Of a stretch of 64,000 nucleotides of DNA, positions 33,436-41,944 are shown piece after piece. The notes under the pieces are model-generated. The model did not search any database and was not told the DNA's origin. It saw only the letters and a list, made by a program, of their open reading frames with translations. The first letter of the stretch is position 1. Every line of letters begins with the position of its first letter. Source of the DNA: Fimenecus sp045532175. Its GTDB lineage: Bacteria; Bacillota; Clostridia; Oscillospirales; Acutalibacteraceae. The stretch lies in the NCBI GenBank assembly GCA_045532175.1, contig JAZSFK010000030.1, forward strand, positions 1-64,000, read 5' to 3'. The position numbers and the translations under genes are program-made.

Positions 33436-34707
33436 ATGAAAGCGAACGAAAGTCATACGCATTATGCTTCAAAGGTGCGTGAGTGTTCAAACTTTGCCAT
33501 AAGAGAAATCAAAAAGGTCTGCAAAGAGGTCGGTCCTCGTCCTGCAGGTTTTGACGGAGAGAAAAAAGGACAGGATTATGTTGAAAAGCTTATGACTCCT
33601 ATTGCTGACGAGGTAAAAAGAGAAAGCTTTACATTAAGTCCGAAGGCTTTTATGAGCTGGGTTATGATTGATGGCATTTTGGCATTGATTGCAGCAGTTT
33701 TGGGAATTTTGTGTTTTGCAAATATTCTTCCGCAACCGGTTGAAACAGTTTTAAGTATAGTTTCAATAGCATTGGTAGTTCTTGCGGTTTTCTTTTTGTT
33801 AGGTGAATTTCTTTTTTACAAAAAAGTTCTTGACCCATTCTTCAAAAAGGCGGAATCAAGTAATGTGATTTGCACAAGAAAAGCATCCGGCGAAACAAAG
33901 AGAAGAATTATCATAGGCGGTCATATGGATACTGCTTATGAGTGGAGATACACATATCTTGGCGGAGCAAAATTAGTCACAACAATTGTAGTATCTGCCA
34001 TACTCGGACTTTTAGTAACGTTGGGACTTTCAATAGCAGGACTTTTTGTTGAAAACAAAACAGCAGAGCTTGTAATGCTCATTGTTCAGGCTGTTATGAT
34101 TCCTGCACTTGTTTCCGTAATGTTCTTTGTAAACTGGAAGCTTCCCGTTGACGGTGCGGCAGACGACCTTACAGGCGTATTTGCATCAATGGCAACACTT
34201 CTTTATCTCAAGCATAACGATATTCGTTTTGAAAACACAGAGGTTGTTGCGGTTTCAATGGGTGCGGAGGAAGAAGGTCTTCGTGGCTCAAAGGCTTTTG
34301 CTGCTGCTCATAGCGAAGAATTTAAAAATGATGGTGTTGAAACAGTATTCGTTGCTCTTGATACACTCCGCGATTATGATTTTATGGGAATCGTCACAAA
34401 GGATATGACAGCAACCGTGGCACTTGATAAACAGGCTTGTGCTCTTATGAAGAAGGCTGCTGAAAATGCAGGTGTTCCTGTTAAATTCACAACAACTCCG
34501 TTAGGTTCAACAGATGCTGCTGCAGTACAGCAGGGCGGAATTAAGTCCGTTGCTTTTACAAGTATGGACCCTGCTCCTGCAAGATATTATCATACACGTG
34601 ATGATAATGTGAACGTTCTTGAGATGAAAACTCTTGAGGATTCACTTAAGATTGTTCTTGAAACAGTTTTTCTGTTCGATGAACAGGGACTTAAAGATAG
34701 TTATTAA
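33436..34707 (+). CDS. M28-family membrane metallopeptidase
   Basis: 423 residues. The split peptidase domain keeps the zinc-site motifs in order: GGHMDTAYEW (His, Asp), PVDGAADDLTGV (bridging Asp), GAEEEGLRGSKAF (catalytic Glu pair), LGSTDAAAVQQGG (Asp) and RYYHTRDDN (His). Two hydrophobic hairpins interrupt it (about residues 75-135 and 180-235), so the protein is membrane-embedded with the active site formed across the insertions. Aminopeptidase activity is expected; the substrate is unknown. ATG 33436 lies eight bases after GGAGG. Confidence 0.8.
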   Translation: MKANESHTHYASKVRECSNFAIREIKKVCKEVGPRPAGFDGEKKGQDYVEKLMTPIADEVKRESFTLSPKAFMSWVMIDGILALIAAVLGILCFANILPQPVETVLSIVSIALVVLAVFFLLGEFLFYKKVLDPFFKKAESSNVICTRKASGETKRRIIIGGHMDTAYEWRYTYLGGAKLVTTIVVSAILGLLVTLGLSIAGLFVENKTAELVMLIVQAVMIPALVSVMFFVNWKLPVDGAADDLTGVFASMATLLYLKHNDIRFENTEVVAVSMGAEEEGLRGSKAFAAAHSEEFKNDGVETVFVALDTLRDYDFMGIVTKDMTATVALDKQACALMKKAAENAGVPVKFTTTPLGSTDAAAVQQGGIKSVAFTSMDPAPARYYHTRDDNVNVLEMKTLEDSLKIVLETVFLFDEQGLKDSY

Positions 34708-34731
34708 TTTCACCGAGAAGGGGAAACAGAT

Positions 34732-35862
34732 ATGAAAAAGAATTTTATGAGATTTACTGCGATTGTTATGGTGTTTGCTATGCTTACAATGGTGTTTGCA
34801 GGTTGCAGCACAGGTGGGGTAGCCGAAAAACCGGTTGCCGTAACAGCAAAGACTGACCTTAAGGACGTAACCTTTGAGTTCACATACGGAGAATTGAAAA
34901 ATGTTCTTCCGGGTGACCAGTTGGCAACACTTTTTGAAAACTTCAATAAGAAAACAGATGACAGAGTTGTTAAGCTTTCATACCACGAATTAGTTTCAAA
35001 ATATGGCTCTGCTGAATATTTTGACAAGGTATTAGCACTTATTTCTGAAGAGGAATGGGCACAGTTTACAGGAAATCAACAGGAAGTTCTGGATTATTTC
35101 AATACCTTAATCAATGATATTAAGGCTAATGGCTCTGCAAGAGTCAGTTATAACGAGAACTTCTGGATTAATCACGGCGACGAGGTAATTTTCAAAACTG
35201 CAGATGGTAAGGTTGTTGAAAATCAGGACGAATTCCGTGCAGCATTCCGCTTATATGCAGATTTTGCATTGAAGGATATCGGCTCATATCTTATGAATGT
35301 TGGTCAGGATGAGGCGACTGCGTTTGGTGCAGACCTTACAAATGTACTCTATCCGTTGGGCGTAGCCACAGCAAGTACACTTACACTCGATGACCTTTAT
35401 ACAGATAGCGAAACAAAGACATACCCTGTTTATACATCAATTATTCCTACCCTTGTTAATGACCTTGATGAAAATGGCGAAAATGCAGAGGATGCTGAAG
35501 GTGAATACATCTATGTTCCTACTGAGCTTGTAAGAACAGTCAACATTACAGTTAAACCTGAAGAAGCAAGTGTAAAAAAGGCATTTACAGTACGTAACCA
35601 AGAGGATATTATCAAGCATTTCAAGGCAGCAGAAAGCTATTTGATTGTTAACTCCTTTGAAATTGGCTTTGCTCCGTGCAAGATTATGGCAGGCATCAAT
35701 GCTGTAACTGATGAGATGACTTATGTGACTTATGAAAAGAATATGGTTATCACAGCAAATATTACATTCACAGGTTCATTGGCACAGTATGGCACAATGA
35801 TTGTAGAATTCCCTTGCACATCATCACTTACATATAATTTCGGCTGGCCAACAGCGGAATAA
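34732..35862 (+). CDS. Secreted lipoprotein, unknown function
   Basis: 376 residues. Signal peptide with lipobox MVFAGC (Cys about residue 24) after a hydrophobic core, so it is probably lipid-anchored on the outer membrane leaflet. The mature part is acidic and contains two helical N-terminal segments (LKNVLPGDQLATLFENFNKK) and a beta-rich C-terminal half. No known motif. GAGAAGGGG lies about nine bases before the ATG, 24 bases after the M28 gene, suggesting one transcript with it. Confidence 0.7.
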   Translation: MKKNFMRFTAIVMVFAMLTMVFAGCSTGGVAEKPVAVTAKTDLKDVTFEFTYGELKNVLPGDQLATLFENFNKKTDDRVVKLSYHELVSKYGSAEYFDKVLALISEEEWAQFTGNQQEVLDYFNTLINDIKANGSARVSYNENFWINHGDEVIFKTADGKVVENQDEFRAAFRLYADFALKDIGSYLMNVGQDEATAFGADLTNVLYPLGVATASTLTLDDLYTDSETKTYPVYTSIIPTLVNDLDENGENAEDAEGEYIYVPTELVRTVNITVKPEEASVKKAFTVRNQEDIIKHFKAAESYLIVNSFEIGFAPCKIMAGINAVTDEMTYVTYEKNMVITANITFTGSLAQYGTMIVEFPCTSSLTYNFGWPTAE

Positions 35863-35878
35863 TAAATTAAATAATCAG

Positions 35879-35907
35879 GACGGTACGAACTGTACCGTCT
35901 TTTTTAT
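35879..35907 (+). terminator. Terminator after lipoprotein gene
   Basis: Perfect stem GACGGTAC (35879-35886) / GTACCGTC (35892-35899), loop GAACT, then six T. Confidence 0.92.
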
Positions 35908-35973
35908 TGACAACCCGTTATGATAGGTATAAAATTTAATTAAAGGGAAAATTTTGTAAAAAGGGGAATTTTT

Positions 35974-37998
35974 ATGAAAAAGACAATAGCTGTTATTCTT
36001 GCTTTATCAGTAATGTTATCTCTCTGCTCATTTTTTGCATTTGCAAAAGAGGAAAAGCCGGTACCGGTTGTGGTTTTGCAGGGATATTCCGGTCCTACAC
36101 TTGTTTACGCAGACGAAAACGGAGACCCGATTATCGACCCTGAAACAGGTGATGTTATTAAGGCATGGCCACTTGACTTTGCTAAAATCGGTGAACAGGT
36201 TGTTGCGGCATTACCTGAAATGGTAACCGGTAAGCTTGTAGGAGAAGATGCTATTGTAGAAGCACTTGTACCTATTGTTCACGAAACTTTTATGCCTCTT
36301 GCAATGCTTCCTGACGGCACATCATGGCAGAATCTTACATATTATCCGAAGGGTGCTGCTGCAACACAGGTTTCAACACTTATTGAAAATGGTATGGAGC
36401 AATATATTCCGGAAAGTGTATTTGTGGAAGAAGCAGTTAAAAGAGTCGGCGCAGAAAATGTTTTCGGCTTTACTTATGACTGGAGAAAAGGTCAGCTTGA
36501 TTATGCAAAAGCAGTTGACGAGTATATTCAGGAGGTAAAAGAGATTACAGGCAGTGACAAAGTTGATATTATGGGACTTAGTCACGGCGGTCAGTACGGT
36601 ACAACATATCTTTATTATTATGGTCACAAGGGTGACGTAAGAAATGCGATTCTTGCAAATCCTGCAACCGAGGGAACAACATTTGTAAGTACAGTATTTA
36701 TGAAGGAATATATTGACCTTGACTTAAAGAATGTAATGAAATTTGTTGAACACATATTTGATATTGAGGGTGAATTCGGCTGGATTTTTGACCTTCTCTC
36801 TTTAGATAATATTGTTGGTGGTTTAAACAGGATTTTACACGAGGAAAGATTCCATTATCGAGCATCTCACATCCCGTCATTACTTGACTTTATTCCTACG
36901 GACAGATTTGATGAGGTTATTGAAAGCATTGGTCTTAATCCTGAAGAAAACGGTAAAACATATTACGACACAGTAAAATATCACACAGATATTCATACCG
37001 GTAATAATCTTGCAAACAGATTTGCCGAATTAAAAAAACAGGGTGTGAAAATCGGATACATTGTTGGTAGCGGTTACACTGCATTAAGCGGTGTCGGAAC
37101 AAATACCGATTTCCTTATTGACACATATCTCTCCTCCGGTGGTGCTTACTGTGCACCTTACGGTGAAGCTTTTGAAGCGGATTATGTTCAACAGGGAACA
37201 GTCTGTAACGATAAGACACATTATCACATTTCACCCGGTTTCAATATTGATGCATCCACAGGTGCTCTGCCGGATTCGACGTGGTATGTGGACGGTCAGG
37301 GACACGGACAGTATTTCAATGACCCATACACAAGGCAGATAGTGTGCAATTTCCTTTGGGATGACCTTGAAACCGTATTTGATGACGACAGATTCCCGCA
37401 ATTCAATTATTCGCAAAAACATGCCGATAATTTATATGTATATTTTAATAATACGGATGCAGGATATCATTCGTCAGCGGATACTGAACTGATTGTAAAA
37501 AATCTCTCAAATACTTCAAGCATCCGCATCTGGTCGGTAGCAATTGACGGTGCAGATATTGACTATATACTTGAATGTAATACTGTTCTCGGTGTCGGGG
37601 AAGATGTATTGATAGATATTGAGTCCGAAAATCCGGGTGATTCCACAAAACCGATTAAAGTAAAGGTTACATATACAATTGAAAATTCACAAATGACTTT
37701 TACAAGCAAGGAGTTTGCTTTTATCGGATTAAGTGATGATGACTTAAAGCTTTATCCGCACCTTGCAAAGAATGTTGCGGATAAGCCTGAGGATATAATT
37801 CCGGAAGAACCTGTTGAACCAGAGGAAAATGAACCTGAAACAGAAGCACCTGAACAGGGAACGGATAAACCTGTTGAAGATGGGGGAAAGCCGGATACTG
37901 ACGGTATCGAAACAAATCCGCCATACCTTGTAATGGTAATTTGCGCAGTATCATTACTTTTAATATTGCTTTTTATTCCGAGAAGAAAAAGAACTTAA
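35974..37998 (+). CDS. Membrane-anchored LCAT-like alpha/beta hydrolase
   Basis: 674 residues. Signal peptide (about 1-24, ending FFAFA), then a lipase fold in which GLSHGGQYGTTYLYYYG supplies the nucleophile Ser (about residue 203). FTYDWRKGQLDYAKAVDEYI and the late GQGHGQYFNDP (candidate His) fit lecithin:cholesterol acyltransferase-like hydrolases. A beta-rich domain follows (about 470-600), then an acidic Pro/Glu linker, one transmembrane helix (about 650-668) and the basic end RRKRT. The enzyme is thus outside the cell, held by its C-terminus. The substrate (lipid ester or wax) is not known. Confidence 0.8.
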   Translation: MKKTIAVILALSVMLSLCSFFAFAKEEKPVPVVVLQGYSGPTLVYADENGDPIIDPETGDVIKAWPLDFAKIGEQVVAALPEMVTGKLVGEDAIVEALVPIVHETFMPLAMLPDGTSWQNLTYYPKGAAATQVSTLIENGMEQYIPESVFVEEAVKRVGAENVFGFTYDWRKGQLDYAKAVDEYIQEVKEITGSDKVDIMGLSHGGQYGTTYLYYYGHKGDVRNAILANPATEGTTFVSTVFMKEYIDLDLKNVMKFVEHIFDIEGEFGWIFDLLSLDNIVGGLNRILHEERFHYRASHIPSLLDFIPTDRFDEVIESIGLNPEENGKTYYDTVKYHTDIHTGNNLANRFAELKKQGVKIGYIVGSGYTALSGVGTNTDFLIDTYLSSGGAYCAPYGEAFEADYVQQGTVCNDKTHYHISPGFNIDASTGALPDSTWYVDGQGHGQYFNDPYTRQIVCNFLWDDLETVFDDDRFPQFNYSQKHADNLYVYFNNTDAGYHSSADTELIVKNLSNTSSIRIWSVAIDGADIDYILECNTVLGVGEDVLIDIESENPGDSTKPIKVKVTYTIENSQMTFTSKEFAFIGLSDDDLKLYPHLAKNVADKPEDIIPEEPVEPEENEPETEAPEQGTDKPVEDGGKPDTDGIETNPPYLVMVICAVSLLLILLFIPRRKRT

Positions 37999-38004
37999 TG
38001 TAAT

Positions 38005-38046
38005 AAAAAATTACCTCTCAAAACAGATTTGAGAGGTAATTTTTAT
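38005..38046. terminator. Bidirectional terminator between lipase and AbrB genes
   Basis: AAAAATTACCTCTCAAA and TTTGAGAGGTAATTTTT flank loop ACAGA. A and T runs on both sides serve both converging genes. Confidence 0.9.
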
Positions 38047-38279
38047 AGGGACTTGATTTCTTCAATACAGTTTTCACAAACGCAAAGTTTTTCATTGAGA
38101 TTGTCGTGAGAACCACAGATTTTACAGGCAGGAGTAAGCTTTTCTATAATAATTCTTCCGTTTTCTTCAGTGATTCGAACCTCTGTCAACTCTGTAATTC
38201 CTGTTCTTTTTCTGTATTCTGCAGGAATAACAATTCTGCACATATTATCCAATCTTCTGACAAATTGTGTCATAATCAT
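38043..38279 (-). CDS. AbrB/SpoVT-type transcriptional regulator with zinc ribbon
   Basis: 78 residues from this start. The AbrB swapped-hairpin domain is FVRRLDNMCRIVIPAEYRKRTGI ... VRITEENGRIIIEKL, followed by CKICGSHDNL and CVCENCIEEI, a short Cys4 zinc ribbon at the C-terminus. Reading frames continue to 38312, but a promoter (-10 TATAAT at 38322-38317, -35 TTTACA at 38346-38341) would place the transcript start near 38310, so ATG 38279 or 38273 is the likely start. Typical of clostridial transition-state regulators. Confidence 0.85.
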   Translation of the reverse strand: MIMTQFVRRLDNMCRIVIPAEYRKRTGITELTEVRITEENGRIIIEKLTPACKICGSHDNLNEKLCVCENCIEEIKSL

Positions 38280-38316
38280 CACATCTTTCTCTTTTTTGAC
38301 ATATTTTACCATATAT

Positions 38317-38346
38317 ATTATAGCACAGTTTGTCGAATTTTGTAAA
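38317..38346 (-). promoter_or_regulatory. Promoter of the AbrB-type gene
   Basis: Minus strand TTTACA (38346-38341), 18-base spacer, TATAAT (38322-38317). Confidence 0.65.
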
Positions 38347-38436
38347 GAGAATAAAAATTTTGGATTACGAGGAAAAAACAGATTACAAATGAGAGAATTT
38401 AAAAGTTAAAATTTGGTTAAATCTTATTTAAAAACA

Positions 38437-38465
38437 TTGACAACAACTTTTTAAAAAGTTATTCT
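38437..38465 (+). promoter_or_regulatory. Promoter of the FHA-RodA-PBP operon with palindromic spacer
   Basis: TTGACA (38437-38442), 17 bases, TATTCT (38460-38465). The spacer contains the perfect 16-base palindrome AACTTTTTAAAAAGTT (38445-38460), a possible operator. Confidence 0.6.
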
Positions 38466-38505
38466 AATATTATTACTGAAAGTATGCCTTTAAGGAGGGG
38501 AAAAA

Positions 38506-39225
38506 GTGGATAACTTAGAGTATATAACCCGATATATATTGTGTTTCCTTGCTATTGCCGTTATCCTGAACTGTGTTTTATCACTTGTTCGTCTGCGTCC
38601 TAAAAAGAAGACCTATGCTTTGCTTGTGGATGTGACCAACGATGATGAGTTTCCTCTGACCTGTTATGAAACATCTGTTGGCAGAAGCAAGTCCGGTGAC
38701 ATTGTTTTTTCAAATATAACCGTTTCACGTTCCCATGCAGTTATTGCACTAAGAAAAGACGGTTTTTATGTTTTTGACACGGAATCAAAATCGGGTGTAT
38801 ATGTAAACGGTGAAAAGATAACGGGTTCTAAAAAAATTGTCAACGGCGACGTGATAGCTTTCGGAACAGCCGTTCTTAAATTCTATGTCGGTAGTGAGGC
38901 CAATGACGATATGATGCACTCTGACGATGACCCGATTATTCGTGCTATGCTTACAAACCTTGCAGACAACACTATGTTCCAGCTTGAGGGTGAGTTTATT
39001 ACCATAGGCAGACGTCGAGGAAGCAACATTGAAATCAATGCTCCGTATGTTTCAAGACGTCACGCAGAGCTTACTTTATATGAAAACAAATGGTATATAC
39101 AGAATTTGAGCAGTGTAACTGCTACAACAGTCAATGATGAATTGATTTACACTCCGACACCTCTTACAAGTGGTGACATTATAGGAATTGGTGATTTTAA
39201 ATTCCGATATGAAGATTACAGATAA
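38506..39225 (+). CDS. Membrane protein with tandem FHA domains
   Basis: 239 residues: one N-terminal transmembrane helix (about 8-28) and two phosphothreonine-binding FHA domains. The first (about 40-125) has SVGRSKSGDIVFSNITVSRSHAVI and SGVYVNGEKI. The second (about 150-237) has TIGRRRGSNIEINAPYVSRRHAEL and ATTVNDELI. Both keep the GR...S..H core. The start is GTG 38506, with AGGAGGGG nine bases upstream. It heads an FHA-RodA-PBP operon like the fhaB-rodA-pbpA cluster of Actinobacteria, but no Ser/Thr kinase or PP2C gene is adjacent, so its phosphorylated partner must be elsewhere. Confidence 0.9.
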   Translation: MDNLEYITRYILCFLAIAVILNCVLSLVRLRPKKKTYALLVDVTNDDEFPLTCYETSVGRSKSGDIVFSNITVSRSHAVIALRKDGFYVFDTESKSGVYVNGEKITGSKKIVNGDVIAFGTAVLKFYVGSEANDDMMHSDDDPIIRAMLTNLADNTMFQLEGEFITIGRRRGSNIEINAPYVSRRHAELTLYENKWYIQNLSSVTATTVNDELIYTPTPLTSGDIIGIGDFKFRYEDYR

Positions 39226-39255
39226 AAAACTTTTTTGGAAGGGTAGGTGATATGT

Positions 39256-40491
39256 GTGCTGTCAAAAAGAAAAAATGTAAACTTATATATAATGCTTTTT
39301 ATAATTACATTATTTCAGTTGATATGTCTTTTCACCTTGTTAGAAAAAAGTGAAGACAAGTATAAGGCAGACATTTTTATTACCTTTGCTATATATATTC
39401 TTGTTGAATACCTCTATTTTATAGGGACTCGGGTAATTCTCAAGCGACGGGGCTTTGAGGTTGAGCTTATTGCGTTTATGCTTACGTCAATTGGATTGTC
39501 CATTACAGCGAGTGTATATCCTGATGCGGCAATAAAGCAGTTAATTGCCGTTTTAATCGGTATTGCAGGATTTGTAATACTGCAATGGCTTATGCGCGAC
39601 TTGAAAACCTGTATTTCTCTTCGCATTCCCGTTGCGGTTGCAGCGTTGGGACTTATGGCATTTACATTGGTTTTTGCAGGATTTACCAACGGTGCAAGAA
39701 ACTGGATTTATATTGGCGGTATGTCTATTCAGCCATCAGAATTGGTTAAGGTTGCATTTGTTTTTGTTGGTGCAGCATCCCTTGAAAAATTGCAATCCAA
39801 TAAGAGTCTTACAAAGTTCATTCTTTTCTCATTTGCTTGTGTAGGGGCACTTTTCCTTATGCACGACTTTGGTACAGCCCTTATATTCTTCTTTACATTT
39901 ATCATTATTTCGTTTATGCGTTCGGGTGATATCAGAACAATTGTTATAATCTGTACAATTGCACTGATGGGCGGACTTTTAATTCTTATGTTCAGACCTT
40001 ATGTTGCAAGCAGATTTGCAGCTTACGGACACGTTTGGGAGTATTTTGACTCGTCAGGCTATCAGCAGACAAGAACAATGATTTACTCTGCAAGTGGCGG
40101 ACTTTTCGGTGTTGGTCTCGGAAACGGACATTTACGAGAAATCTTTGCTGCCACGGAGGACCTTGTTTTCGGTGTTGTTTGTGAAGAATTTGGTATGATT
40201 ATGGCTGGTGCAATTCTCCTTGCATACGTAGCCTTGCTCGTTTACTCAATTCGTCACTCAAAATATGCCCGTTCAACATTTTACGCAATATCCGCCTGCT
40301 CCGCATCAGCGCTGATGCTTTTTCAGTCGGCGCTTAATGTATTCGGAGTTAACGATTTGTTGCCGTTGACAGGCGTTACACTTCCGTTTATCAGTCGAGG
40401 CGGTTCAAGTATAATTTGTTGTTGGATGTTACTTGCCTTTATTAAAGGGGTAGACAGAAGCACCTACAGATACGGAGGTGTTCGTCAATGA
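39256..40491 (+). CDS. FtsW/RodA/SpoVE-family peptidoglycan glycosyltransferase
   Basis: 411 residues, about ten transmembrane helices. SEDS landmarks are GARNWIYIGGMSIQPSELVKVAFV, LFLMHDFGTALIFF, the loop YQQTRTMIYSASGGLFGVGLGNGH and the end LPLTGVTLPFISRGGSSII. The family polymerises lipid II into glycan strands. GTG 39256 is chosen with AGGTGA five bases upstream; an in-frame GTG at 39247 is inside that site. The stop overlaps the PBP start by four bases, so the polymerase and its cognate transpeptidase are co-translated. Confidence 0.93.
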   Translation: MLSKRKNVNLYIMLFIITLFQLICLFTLLEKSEDKYKADIFITFAIYILVEYLYFIGTRVILKRRGFEVELIAFMLTSIGLSITASVYPDAAIKQLIAVLIGIAGFVILQWLMRDLKTCISLRIPVAVAALGLMAFTLVFAGFTNGARNWIYIGGMSIQPSELVKVAFVFVGAASLEKLQSNKSLTKFILFSFACVGALFLMHDFGTALIFFFTFIIISFMRSGDIRTIVIICTIALMGGLLILMFRPYVASRFAAYGHVWEYFDSSGYQQTRTMIYSASGGLFGVGLGNGHLREIFAATEDLVFGVVCEEFGMIMAGAILLAYVALLVYSIRHSKYARSTFYAISACSASALMLFQSALNVFGVNDLLPLTGVTLPFISRGGSSIICCWMLLAFIKGVDRSTYRYGGVRQ

Positions 40492-41888
40492 AATCCATTT
40501 CACGCAGAGCGTTAGTTTTGTACTCTGTTATTCTGCTGTTTCTGGCAGGTTGCGGAATACTATTCTTTAACCTTGTAACACATTCCGAGGAATGGGCAAT
40601 GAACAAGGCAAACAAGCATCTTTACTCCATGGGGTCACTTACAACGGGTGGTGATATTATGGATATTAACGGAAATATTCTTGTTTCAACCGTGAATGGC
40701 AGTCGTTCATACAACGAGGATGCAACCATAAGAAAGGCAACACTTCATACTGTTGGTGACAGCTCAGGATACATTGCCTGTGGCGTTCAGACTACCTTTA
40801 AGGATGAAATTACGGGTTACTCATTAACAGATGGTGTATATAATCTTCAGCGTTACGGGAAGGGTAACGATATTAAGCTTACATTGAATGCGGAAATCTG
40901 CAAGGTTGCCTATCAGGCTCTTGGTGATTACAAGGGTACGGTTGGCGTAATGAATTACAAGACAGGCGAATTGATTTGTATTGTTTCAAAGCCTTCCTTT
41001 GACGTATATAATAAGCCTGAGGATATTGCTACGGACACATCGGGAAAATACGAAGGAATCTATATGAACAGGTTTTTCAGCGGTCTTTATACTCCCGGTT
41101 CAACATTTAAGGTTGTTACTGCTGCCTGTGCATTAGAGGAAATACCTGACATATACACACGTGAATTTGAATGTACGGGAAAAATTCAGGTTGGCGAAGG
41201 ATATGTTTTTTGTAGCGGTGAACACGGAATGCTTAATTTTGAAGAGGCATTGAATAATTCCTGTAACTGTGCTTTTGCAGTTATTGCCAAGGAGTTAGGT
41301 AACGAAAAAATGATGGAGATTGCAAAAAGAATAGGTTTTAACAACACCTCCTTCTCCGTCAGTGAAAAAATCACCTGTGCAAAGAGCAAGTTTGATTTGT
41401 CATCGGCAAAAACTCTTGACAGAGGTTGGGCAGGTATCGGACAGTACACAACTCTTATAAATCCTTGCCACATGCTGACAGTCATTTCATCAATTGCAAA
41501 CGGCGGAGTAGCGGTGTATCCGTACCTCGTTGCTGAGGTAATTTCTCCGCAGGGCAGAGCAATTTCAAAAGGCGAAACCGTGGAAATCGGGGAATATTTC
41601 TCGTCATCGGTTGCAAATGACCTTGATACGCTTCTTCGTTCAAATGTTAAAAATCAATATGGTGAAAACCTGTTCCCGGGAATGAAAATGTGCGGTAAAA
41701 CAGGTACTGCAGAAATCAGCGACGACAATGATGTTAAGCCAAACGGATTGTTTGTAGGCTATTCACAAAGAGATGATATGCCTTTTGCAATTATTGTCAT
41801 TGCAGAAAATTCAAAATATTCTATGAGTACAGCTGTTCCGGTAGCTTCAAAGGTCATGAAGGCAATAGAAAGCGAATATGCAGAATAA
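40488..41888 (+). CDS. Class B penicillin-binding protein (PbpA-like transpeptidase)
   Basis: 466 residues: N-terminal membrane anchor (about 8-28), a small pedestal domain, then the transpeptidase domain. Catalytic motifs are TPGSTFK (SxxK), NNSCNCAF (SxN) and MCGKTGTAE (KTG). Length and architecture match PbpA of the Mycobacterium rodA-pbpA operon rather than the larger PBP2/FtsI types. It cross-links peptidoglycan on the outer surface with the SEDS polymerase encoded just upstream. Confidence 0.93.
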   Translation: MKSISRRALVLYSVILLFLAGCGILFFNLVTHSEEWAMNKANKHLYSMGSLTTGGDIMDINGNILVSTVNGSRSYNEDATIRKATLHTVGDSSGYIACGVQTTFKDEITGYSLTDGVYNLQRYGKGNDIKLTLNAEICKVAYQALGDYKGTVGVMNYKTGELICIVSKPSFDVYNKPEDIATDTSGKYEGIYMNRFFSGLYTPGSTFKVVTAACALEEIPDIYTREFECTGKIQVGEGYVFCSGEHGMLNFEEALNNSCNCAFAVIAKELGNEKMMEIAKRIGFNNTSFSVSEKITCAKSKFDLSSAKTLDRGWAGIGQYTTLINPCHMLTVISSIANGGVAVYPYLVAEVISPQGRAISKGETVEIGEYFSSSVANDLDTLLRSNVKNQYGENLFPGMKMCGKTGTAEISDDNDVKPNGLFVGYSQRDDMPFAIIVIAENSKYSMSTAVPVASKVMKAIESEYAE

Positions 41889-41904
41889 AACAAAAGGGGA
41901 TAGA

Positions 41905-41944
41905 AAAAAGGCAACCTTTTAATACAAGGTTGCCTTCTTTTTTA
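41905..41944. terminator. Bidirectional terminator between PBP and amidase genes
   Basis: AAGGCAACCTT and AAGGTTGCCTT stem with A/T runs on both sides; the last bases overlap the end of the amidase gene. Confidence 0.88.
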
